Shown piece by piece: positions 38,914 to 48,914 of a stretch of 64,000 nucleotides of DNA. The stretch covers positions 29,361 to 93,360 of the forward strand of contig NZ_JAUXZY010000002.1 in the NCBI RefSeq assembly GCF_030693775.1. The letters run 5' to 3'. The stretch is from Polynucleobacter sp. (GTDB lineage: Bacteria > Pseudomonadota > Gammaproteobacteria > Burkholderiales > Burkholderiaceae). Both the position numbers and the translations under genes were made by a program. The number at the start of each line of letters is the position of its first letter. The first letter of the stretch is position 1. The notes beneath the pieces were generated by a model, which did no database searches, was not told the origin of the DNA, and worked only from the letters and a program-made list of their open reading frames with translations.

Positions 38914-40677
38914 TTATGCATTGGCAAACTGCAGCCGATGCAGATTGCTATACAAACCGCCTTTAGCAATTAACTCGGCGTGCGAGCCATTCTCCACCAC
39001 CTGCCCATGCTCTAAGACCACAATGCGGCTGGCATGCTCAATCGTCGATAGGCGGTGCGCAATCACCAAAGTGGTACGACCGGCCATCAGGCGATCTAAT
39101 GCTTCTTGCACTTGACGCTCGGATTCTGAATCGAGGGCTGATGTGGCCTCATCCAAGATTAAGATCGGTGCATCTTTATAAATGGCCCTGGCAATCGCCA
39201 AGCGCTGCCGTTGCCCACCAGAGAGTCGGTTGCCGTTATCGCCAATCAAGGTGTCGATTCCTTGCGGTAGCTCACTTAGTAGATTGGTGAGATTAGCCGC
39301 CTCCAGCGCCTCAATCACACGTCCCCGATCGATTCCGTTAACCGCATCGGTACCGTAAGCGACGTTTGCAGCGATTGAGTCGTTAAACAGGATGACGTCT
39401 TGGCTAACAAATGCAATTTGGCGTCGCAAATCGGATAAAGAGAGTTCCTCTAGATTGATGCCATCAAGCTCAATCGCGCCCAAAGTGGGCCTAAAAAAGC
39501 GTGGCAACAGACTCACTAGTGTCGACTTACCGCCGCCCGACGGCCCCACAAAGGCAACCACCTCGCCTGCCTGAATCGACAAACTGACGTGCTTCAGAGC
39601 ATCTTGCCGATCGGCATCTTGTTGATACGAAAAAGATACGTCTTTAAAAGTGATGGCGCCCTTTGCTTTTTCTATTCGCTGTACGCCCGCTTTACGCGAA
39701 TCGTCTTCCTCGATCGGCTGATCCATCAAACCAAAAATCATTTCGGCTGCAGTGAGACCACGCTGCAATGGCTGATTGATATCAGCCAGATGCTTAATCG
39801 GCGAAATGATCAACATCATGGCCGTGATAAACGCAGCGAAGCCGCCCACAGTAGTTCCTTCGGTGGAAGACTGTAAGAGCGCAATCACGAGCACAACGGA
39901 GAGCGCCATGGAGGCAATGAGTTGGGTAATCGGTTGATTTAAGCCGCCCACTACCGCCGTCTTGAGCGCAAAGCGTCTCAAGCGATCCGCCTTTTCGATA
40001 AAGCGGCTCATCTCATAGGCTTCACCGCCATGGACCTTAACAATCTTATGCCCCGAGACGGATTCTTCAACGATGTAAGCAAGCTCGCTAGTCATAGCCT
40101 GTTGCTCGCGATTGAGACCACGCAAGCGGCGATTAATCAGACTCATGATGTAGGCAATGATCGGGAAAATAATCAAGACAACCAGGGTCAATTTCCAGTT
40201 GAGGTAAATCAGGTAGCCCAATAAACCCAGCACCGTTAACGAGTCGCGCACCAAACTAATCAGCATCGTACCCATGATGCTCAGGACATTATTGACCTCA
40301 AACACAACCGCATTAATGAGGCTCGATGCAGAACTCTTTTGATAAAACTCGGTCTTGGCATGCAATAAGGTTTGGAACATCTGTTCACGCAGTCTTAGCA
40401 GCACTGCATTGATGACCCTCGATAACAAATAATTCGACAGAAATTGAGCGCCGCCGCGGATAAATGCAAGCCCAACCAAAAAGATCGGAACGAGCCATAA
40501 CCTGCCATCGAGCTCACCGGTAAAACCACGGTCCAATAGCGGCTTCATTAAGGCCGGTATCGATGTTTCTGCCCCAGCCACCAGTGCCATAGCCAAAATC
40601 GACCCAATAATCGTCTTGGTATGGGGTTTTAAATACTGGATTAGGCGGTTTAGGGCAATTCTGTCGTCGGCATTCAT
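38914..40677 (-). CDS. msbA: Lipid A export ABC transporter MsbA
   Basis: 587 aa half-transporter. The track's 643-aa version starts in the opposite-strand glycosyltransferase; the ATG at 40677 gives a normal N-terminus (MNADDRIALNRLIQYLKPHT). Six membrane helices fill residues ~20-310. The ATPase has Walker A GPSGGGKST, signature LSGGQRQRLAIARA, and Walker B ILILDEATSALD. It flips lipid A-core across the inner membrane. Its start lies 10 nt from the divergently read LPS glycosyltransferase, supporting the LPS role. Confidence 0.93.
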   Translation of the reverse strand: MNADDRIALNRLIQYLKPHTKTIIGSILAMALVAGAETSIPALMKPLLDRGFTGELDGRLWLVPIFLVGLAFIRGGAQFLSNYLLSRVINAVLLRLREQMFQTLLHAKTEFYQKSSASSLINAVVFEVNNVLSIMGTMLISLVRDSLTVLGLLGYLIYLNWKLTLVVLIIFPIIAYIMSLINRRLRGLNREQQAMTSELAYIVEESVSGHKIVKVHGGEAYEMSRFIEKADRLRRFALKTAVVGGLNQPITQLIASMALSVVLVIALLQSSTEGTTVGGFAAFITAMMLIISPIKHLADINQPLQRGLTAAEMIFGLMDQPIEEDDSRKAGVQRIEKAKGAITFKDVSFSYQQDADRQDALKHVSLSIQAGEVVAFVGPSGGGKSTLVSLLPRFFRPTLGAIELDGINLEELSLSDLRRQIAFVSQDVILFNDSIAANVAYGTDAVNGIDRGRVIEALEAANLTNLLSELPQGIDTLIGDNGNRLSGGQRQRLAIARAIYKDAPILILDEATSALDSESERQVQEALDRLMAGRTTLVIAHRLSTIEHASRIVVLEHGQVVENGSHAELIAKGGLYSNLHRLQFANA

Positions 40678-40687
40678 ATAATGAATT

Positions 40688-41461
40688 ATGCCCACCTTAT
40701 CCGTCATACTCATCACTCGCAATGAAGAGGCCAATCTTCGGGACTGCCTTGCCTCCCTAGAAGGGCTTGCCCAGCAGGTGGTCGTGGTCGATACGGCCAG
40801 TACCGACGGAACCATTGCGATCGCCCAGGAGTTTGGCGCCACCATCGCCCAGCCAGCCGATTGGCCTGGTTTTGGCCCTCAAAAGAACCGGGCGCTGGAC
40901 CTTGCCACGGGCGATTGGGTCCTCTCCCTGGATGCCGACGAGCGACTGACCCCAGAGCTTCGGTCGGAGATTTGTGCAGTACTAGCCAATCCGGGTCATA
41001 CCACCTGTTTTGCCATTCCCAGGCTATCTTGGTATTGCGGGCGCTTCATCCGCCACTCAGGCTGGAATCCCGACTACGTAGACCGCTTATTTCAGCGCAG
41101 TACCGCTCGGTTTTCGAATGACCTCGTGCATGAGCGGCTTATTCCAAGCGGTTCTGTTGTGAAGCTGAAAAACCACATGCTGCACTACAGCTTTATGAAC
41201 TACTCACAGGTACTGCAAAAAATTGATCGCTACTCCAGCGCCTCAGCCGAGCAAGCCTTTGCCAAAGGCAAGCGAAGCAGTCCGCTAGCAGCGATTGGCC
41301 ATGGGGCTTGGTCTTTTTTTAGAACCTACTTTATTCGCTTGGGTTTTCTGGATGGGCCTCAAGGCTTTTCACTGGCACTCGCCAATGCCCAAGGATCGTA
41401 TTACCGTTATATGAAAATCTGCGAACTAGCTAGAGCATCTCGCATGGAGCAAAAACCATGA
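40688..41461 (+). CDS. LPS core glycosyltransferase, GT2 family (WaaE/KdtX-like)
   Basis: 257 aa. The GT2 fold starts LSVILITRNEEANLRDCLAS, with VVVVDTASTDGT and the DXD-type LSLDADERLTPEL (~78-90). The WaaE/KdtX subgroup adds one glucose-like sugar to the inner core heptose of LPS; HSGWNPDYVDRLFQR and the C-terminal helix before RYMKICELA fit that subgroup. It is divergent from msbA and overlaps the next glycosyltransferase by four bases. Exact donor and acceptor unknown. Confidence 0.87.
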   Translation: MPTLSVILITRNEEANLRDCLASLEGLAQQVVVVDTASTDGTIAIAQEFGATIAQPADWPGFGPQKNRALDLATGDWVLSLDADERLTPELRSEICAVLANPGHTTCFAIPRLSWYCGRFIRHSGWNPDYVDRLFQRSTARFSNDLVHERLIPSGSVVKLKNHMLHYSFMNYSQVLQKIDRYSSASAEQAFAKGKRSSPLAAIGHGAWSFFRTYFIRLGFLDGPQGFSLALANAQGSYYRYMKICELARASRMEQKP

Positions 41462-42258
41462 GCATGATTTCGGTGATTGTGGCAACGTACAACTGGCCGC
41501 AAGCCTTGCGACTATCGCTTGAGTCCTTAAAGACGCAAACCGATCGCAATTTTGAGGTCATCATCGCTGATGATGGCTCACGCCCCGATACCCGTGAGTT
41601 GATTGATGGGATGCGTGCTGATTTTCCTGTGCCCATGGAGCACGTTTGGATTGAAGACGATGGTTGCCGCAAGACCGTGGTTGGCAACTTAGCGATTGCA
41701 GCATCAAAAGGCAATTACCTTATTTTTATAGACGGTGACTGCATTGTGCAGCCCGATTTTATTGCCCAGCATCGAAAGCTAGCAGAGCCTGGCCACATGG
41801 TAACGGGCAGTCGTATTCTGTCAAACAAAGCGCTCGCCCAAGAAATGCTGTCATGGCCGCATTGGAGTTTTGAGCGCTTCAAGCAGCATGCCCTTCGCTA
41901 TCGCTTACGCGGCGGCCTCAATAAATTACTGCCCTTGTTAATCAAGTTTGGTGATCACTCACGCAGGCTGTACAGCACGTTTGTTTGGCGGCGCATTAAG
42001 GGTTGCAATATGGCCTGCTGGCGTAGCGACGCCCTCGCGATTGGCGGGTTTGATGAAACGCTGCTTGGCTGGGGACATGAAGATGCCGACTTTGTATTTA
42101 GACTACAAGCCCATGGTGTGATTCGTAAATCCGGCGCCTGGGCAACCGAAGTCATTCATATTTTTCATAAAGTGCGCGATCAATCAAATGACAAAAGCAG
42201 CAGAGAGCGCCTTAATGAAAAAATTCGTGCGCATGCGGCCTTAAAAGCAGCGCAATAA
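41458..42258 (+). CDS. GT2-family glycosyltransferase with C-terminal galactosyltransferase-like region
   Basis: 266 aa. The GT2 start is ISVIVATYNWPQALRLSLES, then VIIADDGSRPDT, the DXD motif in LIFIDGDCIVQPDF (~92-104), and a C-terminal GCNMACWRSDALAIGGFDE with GWGHEDADFVFRL, the pattern of the Glyco_transf_7C region. Proteins of this kind occur in LPS core or O-antigen loci. The ATGA overlap with the upstream gene indicates coupled translation. Specific sugar not predictable. Confidence 0.86.
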   Translation: MSMISVIVATYNWPQALRLSLESLKTQTDRNFEVIIADDGSRPDTRELIDGMRADFPVPMEHVWIEDDGCRKTVVGNLAIAASKGNYLIFIDGDCIVQPDFIAQHRKLAEPGHMVTGSRILSNKALAQEMLSWPHWSFERFKQHALRYRLRGGLNKLLPLLIKFGDHSRRLYSTFVWRRIKGCNMACWRSDALAIGGFDETLLGWGHEDADFVFRLQAHGVIRKSGAWATEVIHIFHKVRDQSNDKSSRERLNEKIRAHAALKAAQ

Positions 42259-42270
42259 ATCCAGTATTTT

Positions 42271-45200
42271 TTACGCGTACTGCACCGTCACCGGATCTGC
42301 CTGTGTTGTTGCAAGCAATTGATGCAGGCTATGCAGACAAGCATCATCCGGATAGAGCCGTAACTCATCCGGAAACTGCACTAAGCAAGCACTGCCACTC
42401 GTAGTGACTACCGCAGTCAGCGGCAATCCCTTAAAGCCATCTAATGGGCTAGGTGCCATATTTGAGGGCATACCTGGCTTTGCCTGTTGCTGGCGATTGC
42501 TGATTAAGTAAGGGTTGATTTGACTGCGGAAGAGTTTCAGATCAACCCCGGAATCCATCCGCACATGCACATTACGGCCAAAGCGCAAACGCGCACCCGC
42601 GATATCCATCACAGCCTCTGCCACGATCCGAGTGCCACCGGAAAACTTATCAGGCGTGACATTCACTTTTGCGATAACCAGCTCATCTTCTTTTAACCAG
42701 GATCGATTGGGTTCGTACACCTCGCTATAGAGCATGACTTCGATTGCCGCTGTACCGTCGTCAATCGTGGCAACCATCATTCGCCCACGTTGCCCAGTCA
42801 GCATGCGTGCTGACGTAATAATGCCGGCCAGCAATTGGTCTTTTCCTTCGGCTACCTTGACCAAAGGTTGCCGTACAAAATGCGCTACCTCATTGCGGTA
42901 TGCATCAAACAAATGGCCGGTAAGGCATAAGCCAAGCGCGGTTTTTTCTTCTTGCAGTCGTTTCTTTTCAGGCCAAGGCGGCTCACTCACGAGCTCAGGC
43001 AAGTGGCGATCGGATTCACCTGCAGTCTCAAACAAACTCACCTGATGAATCGATGCCTCGGCCTGCTCTGCTGCCTCAATCGCCCGCGCCAATGAAGCGA
43101 GTAAGGTAGAGCGAATATCGTAGGGCTTGCCTTTTTGATTGGGTCCTGCGGCATACAAACTATCAAAGGCGCCAGCGCGCATCAATGCCTCAATTGCACG
43201 GCGATTGACTTGGCGGCGATCGACACGCGCACAGAAATCAAACAGATCAGTAAAGGGGCCGCCGGTTTCGCGCGCTTTAACAATTGCCTCAATCGCTGCT
43301 TCGCCGGTGCCGCGTACCGCACCTAAGCCGTAGCGTATATCGGTCAAGGACTGCTCTAATGGCGCCCCTTGCGTGCGCAGGGGAGTAAATTCATAGGTGC
43401 CGGTATTGATATCCGGCGGCAATACCCGTAAGCGATTTTGCAGGCAATCGTCGTACAGAATTTTGACCTTATCGGTGTCGTCCATGGCGAGCGATAAGTT
43501 GCCCGCCATAAATTCAGCAGGGTAATGGGCCTTGAGCCATGCGGTTTGATAAGCGAGTAAGGCATATGCAGCAGCATGGGATTTATTAAATCCATAACCC
43601 GCAAAGCGCTCCATCAGGTCATAAATCTCATTGGCTTTGGCTTCAGTAATGCCGCCTTTTTTGGCGCCCTCACTAAAGATCTTGCGGTGCTGCGCCATCT
43701 CTTCTGGCTTTTTCTTGCCCATCGCCCGGCGTAATAAATCAGCGCCGCCCAACGAGTAGCCCCCAATCATTTGGGCCATCTGCATCACCTGCTCTTGATA
43801 AACCATGATGCCGTAGGTTTCGCGCAGAACCGGCTCAATACGGGGATCGGGGTATTCAACCTGTTGGCGGCCGTGTTTACGCGCAATAAAGTCCGGAATC
43901 AGATCCATTGGGCCAGGACGATAAAGCGCTACGAGAGCGATGATGTCTTCAAAGCGATCGGGCTTGGCATCGCGCAGCATGCCCTGCATGCCGCGGCTTT
44001 CCAGCTGGAAGACTGCAACGGTATTAGCGGATTTCAGAACTTCAAATGCAGCAGGATCTTCCAAGGTGATGTCGCCGATAGTCCAGTCTTTGCGATCGGC
44101 ATGCAATGCTTTAATCCATCTCTCTGCTGCAGCCAAGATGGTCAGCGTGGTTAAGCCCAAGAAGTCGAACTTGACGAGGCCAATCGCCTCTACGTCATCT
44201 TTATCGTACTGACTGATGACCGAGCTGCTGTCTTGGTCTTTGGAGTCTTGCGTATACAGCGGACAAAAATCCGTTAGCTTTCCCGGGGCAATGAGTACGC
44301 CGCCGGCATGCATGCCCACGTTACGGGTCATGCCCTCGAGTTGCTGTGCAAGCGCCAAGAGTTGCCGCACTTCATCCTCATTACGCTCCCGCTCAGCCAA
44401 TTGCTTTTCTTCTTTTTTGGCCATCTCAATCGTGACCAGTTGACCGGGCTTAAATGGCACGAGCTTTGCGATGCTATCGACAAAGCCATAGCCCTGCTCC
44501 AAGACCCGGCCCACATCCCGAATAGCTGCTTTCGCTGCCATGGTGCCAAAGGTGGCAATTTGACTCACGGCATCTTTGCCGTATTTGTCTTTGACATACT
44601 GAATTACACGATCGCGCCCGTGCTGGCAAAAGTCGATATCAAAGTCGGGCATCGATACCCGCTCTGGATTTAAAAATCGCTCAAACAGCAGGTTGTATTT
44701 AAGGGGATCCAGATCCGTAATCCCAAGTGAATAAGCTACTAAGGAGCCGGCACCCGAGCCGCGGCCAGGACCCACGGGTACGCCATTGTTCTTTGCCCAG
44801 TTAATAAAGTCGGCAACGATTAAAAAGTAACCCGGGAATCCCATTTGCTCAATAGTCTTCACTTCAAACGTCAAACGCTCGCGATAACGGGGCTCTTCTG
44901 CAGCGCGCTGCTCTGGATCGGGAAAGTTACGTGCCATATGCCGAACCAACCCGACCTCGGCCTGCTTAAATAAATAATCGCCGAGCGAGATGCCGGCCGG
45001 AATCGGAAACTCCGGCAAACGAGGCTGACCCAATACCAAGGAGAGGTTGCAGCGTTTGGCAATCTCAACCGAGTTAGCGAGCGCGCTTGGTAAATCAGCA
45101 AAGCGCTTTTCCATCTCGGCTTGGCTTAAAAAGTATTGCTCGGGATTGAATTTTTTCTGGCGACGTGGATTGCCGAGTAACTCGCCCTCTGCGATACACA

Positions 45201-45888
45201 CCCGCGCTTCATGGGCATTGAAATCATCCCGATGCATAAACTGGACGGCATGGGTCGCAACTACCGGTATAGCAAGGGTGCTCGCAAGCTGGCAAGCTAG
45301 CTGCAGGTGTTGTTCATCTTGCGGATGCCCGGCACGCTGCACTTCAATAAAGTAAGCGCCCGGAAAAAGGGTTTTCCAGCGCTCGGCAGCGGCTCTCGCC
45401 TGCTCTTCCTGGCCCGCCAATAGCGCGGTACCCACATCACCCAAATGCGCGCCCGATAAGGCAATCAATCCATAGGACAGAGTTCGGCCAACCGCCTGAT
45501 CTTCTTTTTTTGCAGCCGGCTCACTAAACCACCGAGGATCTACTTCTGCGCGCCCCCGCGATTGGTTATCCAGCGATGCCCGGCTGAGCAGCTGGCATAA
45601 ATTGAGGTAGCCGGAGTGGTTTTGCACCAGCAGAAGCATCCGGTAGGGCTGATCAGGATCTTGTAGATTCGAGAGCCACACATCGGCGCCGGCAATCGGC
45701 TTGACTCCGCCTTCACGGGCAGCCATGTAAAACTTCACTAGACCAAATAGGTTGCTGAGGTCGGTAATGGCCAAGGCACCCATGCCATCACTGCTTGCTG
45801 CAGCAACCGCATCATCAATGCGCACGACTCCATCCGTAATTGAAAACTCGGAATGAACGCGCAGATGAACAAAACGGGGTACGGCCAT
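42271..45888 (-). CDS. dnaE: DNA polymerase III alpha subunit
   Basis: 1205 aa replicative polymerase. The N-terminal PHP domain (FVHLRVHSEFSITDGVVRID), the polymerase palm with GPGRGSGAGSLVAYSLGITD and PDFDIDFCQHGRDRVI (catalytic aspartates), the fingers region (YQEQVMQMAQMIGGYSLG, GYGFNKSHAAAYA) and the C-terminal OB domain (LAGIITSARMLTGQRGR) are all present. Length is that of DnaE of Burkholderiales. It is monocistronic on the minus strand; its ATG is three bases from the divergent gluQ start. Confidence 0.97.
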   Translation of the reverse strand: MAVPRFVHLRVHSEFSITDGVVRIDDAVAAASSDGMGALAITDLSNLFGLVKFYMAAREGGVKPIAGADVWLSNLQDPDQPYRMLLLVQNHSGYLNLCQLLSRASLDNQSRGRAEVDPRWFSEPAAKKEDQAVGRTLSYGLIALSGAHLGDVGTALLAGQEEQARAAAERWKTLFPGAYFIEVQRAGHPQDEQHLQLACQLASTLAIPVVATHAVQFMHRDDFNAHEARVCIAEGELLGNPRRQKKFNPEQYFLSQAEMEKRFADLPSALANSVEIAKRCNLSLVLGQPRLPEFPIPAGISLGDYLFKQAEVGLVRHMARNFPDPEQRAAEEPRYRERLTFEVKTIEQMGFPGYFLIVADFINWAKNNGVPVGPGRGSGAGSLVAYSLGITDLDPLKYNLLFERFLNPERVSMPDFDIDFCQHGRDRVIQYVKDKYGKDAVSQIATFGTMAAKAAIRDVGRVLEQGYGFVDSIAKLVPFKPGQLVTIEMAKKEEKQLAERERNEDEVRQLLALAQQLEGMTRNVGMHAGGVLIAPGKLTDFCPLYTQDSKDQDSSSVISQYDKDDVEAIGLVKFDFLGLTTLTILAAAERWIKALHADRKDWTIGDITLEDPAAFEVLKSANTVAVFQLESRGMQGMLRDAKPDRFEDIIALVALYRPGPMDLIPDFIARKHGRQQVEYPDPRIEPVLRETYGIMVYQEQVMQMAQMIGGYSLGGADLLRRAMGKKKPEEMAQHRKIFSEGAKKGGITEAKANEIYDLMERFAGYGFNKSHAAAYALLAYQTAWLKAHYPAEFMAGNLSLAMDDTDKVKILYDDCLQNRLRVLPPDINTGTYEFTPLRTQGAPLEQSLTDIRYGLGAVRGTGEAAIEAIVKARETGGPFTDLFDFCARVDRRQVNRRAIEALMRAGAFDSLYAAGPNQKGKPYDIRSTLLASLARAIEAAEQAEASIHQVSLFETAGESDRHLPELVSEPPWPEKKRLQEEKTALGLCLTGHLFDAYRNEVAHFVRQPLVKVAEGKDQLLAGIITSARMLTGQRGRMMVATIDDGTAAIEVMLYSEVYEPNRSWLKEDELVIAKVNVTPDKFSGGTRIVAEAVMDIAGARLRFGRNVHVRMDSGVDLKLFRSQINPYLISNRQQQAKPGMPSNMAPSPLDGFKGLPLTAVVTTSGSACLVQFPDELRLYPDDACLHSLHQLLATTQADPVTVQYA

Positions 45889-45891
45889 GAG

Positions 45892-46860
45892 ATGATTTTA
45901 GCTGTGTCTAGCTTAAAACCACCCCATCCACGCTACCGTGGGCGCTTTGCGCCCTCACCGACCGGGCCTTTGCATGCCGGCTCCCTAGCCAGCGCCCTGG
46001 GAAGCTGGCTGGATGCCCGCTCCAATCAAGGCGCTTGGCTCGTCCGCATCGAGGATTTGGATGCGCCGCGCTGCATTGCCGGAATGGACCAGCGCATTTT
46101 GGCTCAGCTACAGGCCTGTGGGCTTACCTGGGACGAGGAAGTGCTCTGGCAATCCCAGCAACTCAAGACTTACCAAAACGTCTTAGAAACGCTTTACAGC
46201 GATCGGCAGATCTACCCCTGTACTTGCTCGCGCCAGCAGATTACTAGCGCCCTGAGCAGCCAAGGCAAGCTACGCGCCCGCAATCAAGAACAGATCTATC
46301 CGGGCACCTGCCGTCATGGCTATGTTTGGCAAGCACAGCTTCCTGAAGCGATGCCGCCTTCTGCATGGCGCCTTGCCCTCAAACCCGAGCAAGTGATTCG
46401 CTTTAGCGATGCGGAGCTTGGGTCACAAGAGCAAAACCTCAATACTGATGTGGGGGATTTTGTACTGCTTAGGGCCGATGGAATTGTTGCGTATCAACTC
46501 GCCGTGGTGGTTGATGATGCACGACAAGGCATCACGCACATTGTGCGGGGCGCCGATTTACTCAGCAACACTGCGCGGCAAATTTATTTGCAAGGGATTT
46601 TGGATTACCCAACCCCACAATACCGCCACTTGCCACTCGTCTTAGATCCGCATGGGGAGAAGTTAAGTAAGCAGACTCAGGCTACTGAAATCAATACCGC
46701 AAGTGAGGCGGCTGCTTTACAAGCGCTACAGGCAGCTGCACTGCATCTGGGTTTAAGGAATCTCAGTGATGGACAAGACCAAACGATTGCAGAGTGGCTA
46801 CTGCAGGCCACGCATGCTTGGGCTGATCGGACTAAGCAAATCAGCCGCACTCAAAACTAA
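45892..46860 (+). CDS. gluQ: Glutamyl-Q tRNA(Asp) synthetase
   Basis: About 322 aa. This truncated GluRS paralogue attaches glutamate to queuosine at the wobble base of tRNA-Asp. It has GRFAPSPTGPLHAGSLASAL (HIGH-type motif), the zinc site YPCTCSRQQI with a later YPGTCRHGY, and KLSKQTQA in place of KMSKS. There is no anticodon-binding domain. The track's ATG at 45853 overlaps dnaE; 45892 is more likely. queG, which completes queuosine, is also in this window (53.2 kb). Its stop overlaps the convergent rhlE stop by four bases. Confidence 0.93.
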   Translation: MILAVSSLKPPHPRYRGRFAPSPTGPLHAGSLASALGSWLDARSNQGAWLVRIEDLDAPRCIAGMDQRILAQLQACGLTWDEEVLWQSQQLKTYQNVLETLYSDRQIYPCTCSRQQITSALSSQGKLRARNQEQIYPGTCRHGYVWQAQLPEAMPPSAWRLALKPEQVIRFSDAELGSQEQNLNTDVGDFVLLRADGIVAYQLAVVVDDARQGITHIVRGADLLSNTARQIYLQGILDYPTPQYRHLPLVLDPHGEKLSKQTQATEINTASEAAALQALQAAALHLGLRNLSDGQDQTIAEWLLQATHAWADRTKQISRTQN

Positions 46861-48272
46861 CCGGTCTTTTTTTTCATGCCGCCGAGTAAAGCACCAACCG
46901 GTGATTTAGCGGGTGTGATGCCTGCTTTTTTAATGGGGTTGGCGATCGGCTGATCAGGGTTGCGATCATCAAGACTCGCCTTTGGCGCTGCTTGTGCGGC
47001 ACCGGCTGGAGCTGCGCCGGCTTGATAGGGCTTATAGAAAAATGGATCTGCCGTTTTGCCGCCCTTTAATTCTGGGAGTGGCATCACTTGCAATTTGCGC
47101 TTCATCAATTTTTCGATGTCGTCTAACAAGCGCTTTTCACCATCGTCGACTAAGGCAATTGCATCGCCGGTGCTACCTGCCCGTCCTGTACGGCCAATGC
47201 GGTGAATGAAGTCCTCGGCGTTGTAAGGCAACTCGTGATTAATCACGCAAGGCATCGCTGGAATATCCAGACCACGCGCTGCCACATCGGTTGCCACCAA
47301 AGCCTCAATAGCGCCCGACTTAAATGCATCCAAAGTCAGTGTACGTTCACCCTGACTCTTATCGCCATGAATCGATCCCGCCTTAATACCATCGCGCTCA
47401 AGTGCCCGCGAGAGTTTGGCGCAGCCTAAACGGCTATTGGTAAAGATGATGCACTGACGCGATAAACCCTGGCGGGTACGCGCCTCCAAGATGGTGGTAA
47501 TCGCACGCTGCTTATCGGCCGCAGAGACCAAGTGCACCACCTGCCTGACGGTATCGGCAGCGGCATTTTGGCGTGCCACTTCAACCGTAACGGGGTTGCG
47601 CAAATAACTCTGTGCTAATTTTTTAATCTCAGGAGAGAAGGTGGCTGAGAACAATAAGGTTTGGCGCTGTGCTGGGATTAAATTAATGATGCGCTGCAGA
47701 TCAGGCAAAAAGCCCATATCGAGCATGCGATCAGCTTCATCCAAGACCAAGATCTCGACTTGCGATAAGTTCGCGGTTTTAGAGCCAAGGTGATCGAGTA
47801 AACGTCCAGGCGTAGCAATCAGTATTTCGATACCACTGCGTAGCTGAGCCACTTGGGGCTGCATGTCCACACCACCAAAAACGACGGTTGAGCGCAGATC
47901 CGTATGCCGAGAATAGTTAGCCGCATTATCGGCAACCTGCACTGCCAGTTCGCGGGTTGGCGTTAAGACCAGTGCGCGAATGGGATGGCGCGCTGGCGAT
48001 GCGCTACTACTTGAACCCGGAAGCAACTTTTGAATGATGGGCAACACAAAGGCGGCAGTTTTGCCAGTACCCGTTTGCGCGGCACCCATTAAATCTTTGC
48101 CCGCTAGCACATGAGGAATCGCTTGCGCTTGAATGGGGGTTGGGGTGTTATAGCCCTGTTCGCCGATTGCCTTTTGAACGCGTGGGTCAAGGCCAAAATC
48201 GGCGAAGGTAATGCTAACTGGAGAGTCGGCAGACTCTGCGGGGGTGTTTGTATCTACAGTGGTATTGGTCAA
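46857..48272 (-). CDS. rhlE: DEAD-box RNA helicase RhlE
   Basis: 471 aa. Motifs in order: Q motif FADFGLDPRVQKAI...TPTPIQ, Walker A AQTGTGKTAAFVLP, PTRELAVQV, VLDEADRMLDMGF (DEAD), SATF, and the second RecA domain with ATDVAARGLDIP and HRIGRTGRAG. The C-terminal ~80 residues are a low-complexity, Ala/Pro/Lys-rich tail ending in a Lys-rich segment, as in RhlE. It remodels RNA in ribosome assembly or decay. A 24-residue Thr/Ser-rich leader precedes the core. Confidence 0.93.
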   Translation of the reverse strand: MTNTTVDTNTPAESADSPVSITFADFGLDPRVQKAIGEQGYNTPTPIQAQAIPHVLAGKDLMGAAQTGTGKTAAFVLPIIQKLLPGSSSSASPARHPIRALVLTPTRELAVQVADNAANYSRHTDLRSTVVFGGVDMQPQVAQLRSGIEILIATPGRLLDHLGSKTANLSQVEILVLDEADRMLDMGFLPDLQRIINLIPAQRQTLLFSATFSPEIKKLAQSYLRNPVTVEVARQNAAADTVRQVVHLVSAADKQRAITTILEARTRQGLSRQCIIFTNSRLGCAKLSRALERDGIKAGSIHGDKSQGERTLTLDAFKSGAIEALVATDVAARGLDIPAMPCVINHELPYNAEDFIHRIGRTGRAGSTGDAIALVDDGEKRLLDDIEKLMKRKLQVMPLPELKGGKTADPFFYKPYQAGAAPAGAAQAAPKASLDDRNPDQPIANPIKKAGITPAKSPVGALLGGMKKKTG

Positions 48273-48278
48273 GGTAAC

Positions 48279-48686
48279 TTAAATAATGGCCGCGATCCCA
48301 GCCTTAGCAGTGCTGGCATCTTCGGAAGACTTCACGCCGGAAACGCCGACTGCGCCGATGGTAAATCCATTTACATCGATATTGACGCCACCCTCTAGCA
48401 TCCCTTGAATGTGGGGTGCGGACAAAAAGGAGGTGCGGCCGTTGTTAATAATCTCTTCGTATACGCGAGTCTCGCGCTTACCCATAGCCGCCGTACGGGC
48501 TTTCTCTTGGGCAATGTAAGCGGATACAGGAGCGCAGCCATCGCGGCGAATCATGCCGAGTACGTGGCCGCCATCATCACAAACCGCAATCGTCACTGCC
48601 CAGTTGTTTGCAGCAGCGTGCGCATTGGCGGCGTCCAGAATGGCTTGAACGTTTGCTTGGGTCAGGTAAGGTTTGTTTGCCAACAT
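48279..48686 (-). CDS. GlcG/HbpS family haem-binding-like protein
   Basis: 135 aa. The family pattern is LTQANVQAILDAANAHAAAN, VAVCDDGGHVLGMIRRDG (here IAVCDDGG), KARTAAMGKRE and GAVGVSGVKSSEDASTAKAGI. Relatives include GlcG of the glycolate operon and the haem-binding HbpS; their biochemical role is not firmly established. There is no signal peptide. It lies 6 nt upstream-to-downstream of rhlE on the minus strand and is divergent from a large FAD/Fe-S 2-hydroxyacid dehydrogenase, which recalls the glc locus. Confidence 0.87.
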   Translation of the reverse strand: MLANKPYLTQANVQAILDAANAHAAANNWAVTIAVCDDGGHVLGMIRRDGCAPVSAYIAQEKARTAAMGKRETRVYEEIINNGRTSFLSAPHIQGMLEGGVNIDVNGFTIGAVGVSGVKSSEDASTAKAGIAAII

Positions 48687-48914
48687 GATGGTCTCCTAAT
48701 GGTGTTTTGGTCTGAATTCGGTGGAATACCGCAACGGTCGCTGTTGTAGCTCAAAATCCCTTGTTCAATCCGACGCGGGTCAATTTTAAGAAAACCAATT
48801 GCCACGTAAAATCAAAAATCTGTAAAAAAACAGGGGATCAAGCTGAAATAGTCGGTCTTTTGTAGAATTTCACTCGATTCTGAATGTATTTGCCATTTTC
48901 CCATACCTTGAGCC

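Noticed and set aside
40678-40845. N-terminal extension of msbA in the ORF track
   Set aside because: The extra 56 residues come from the antisense of the divergent glycosyltransferase; the ATG at 40677 gives the family's normal N-terminus.
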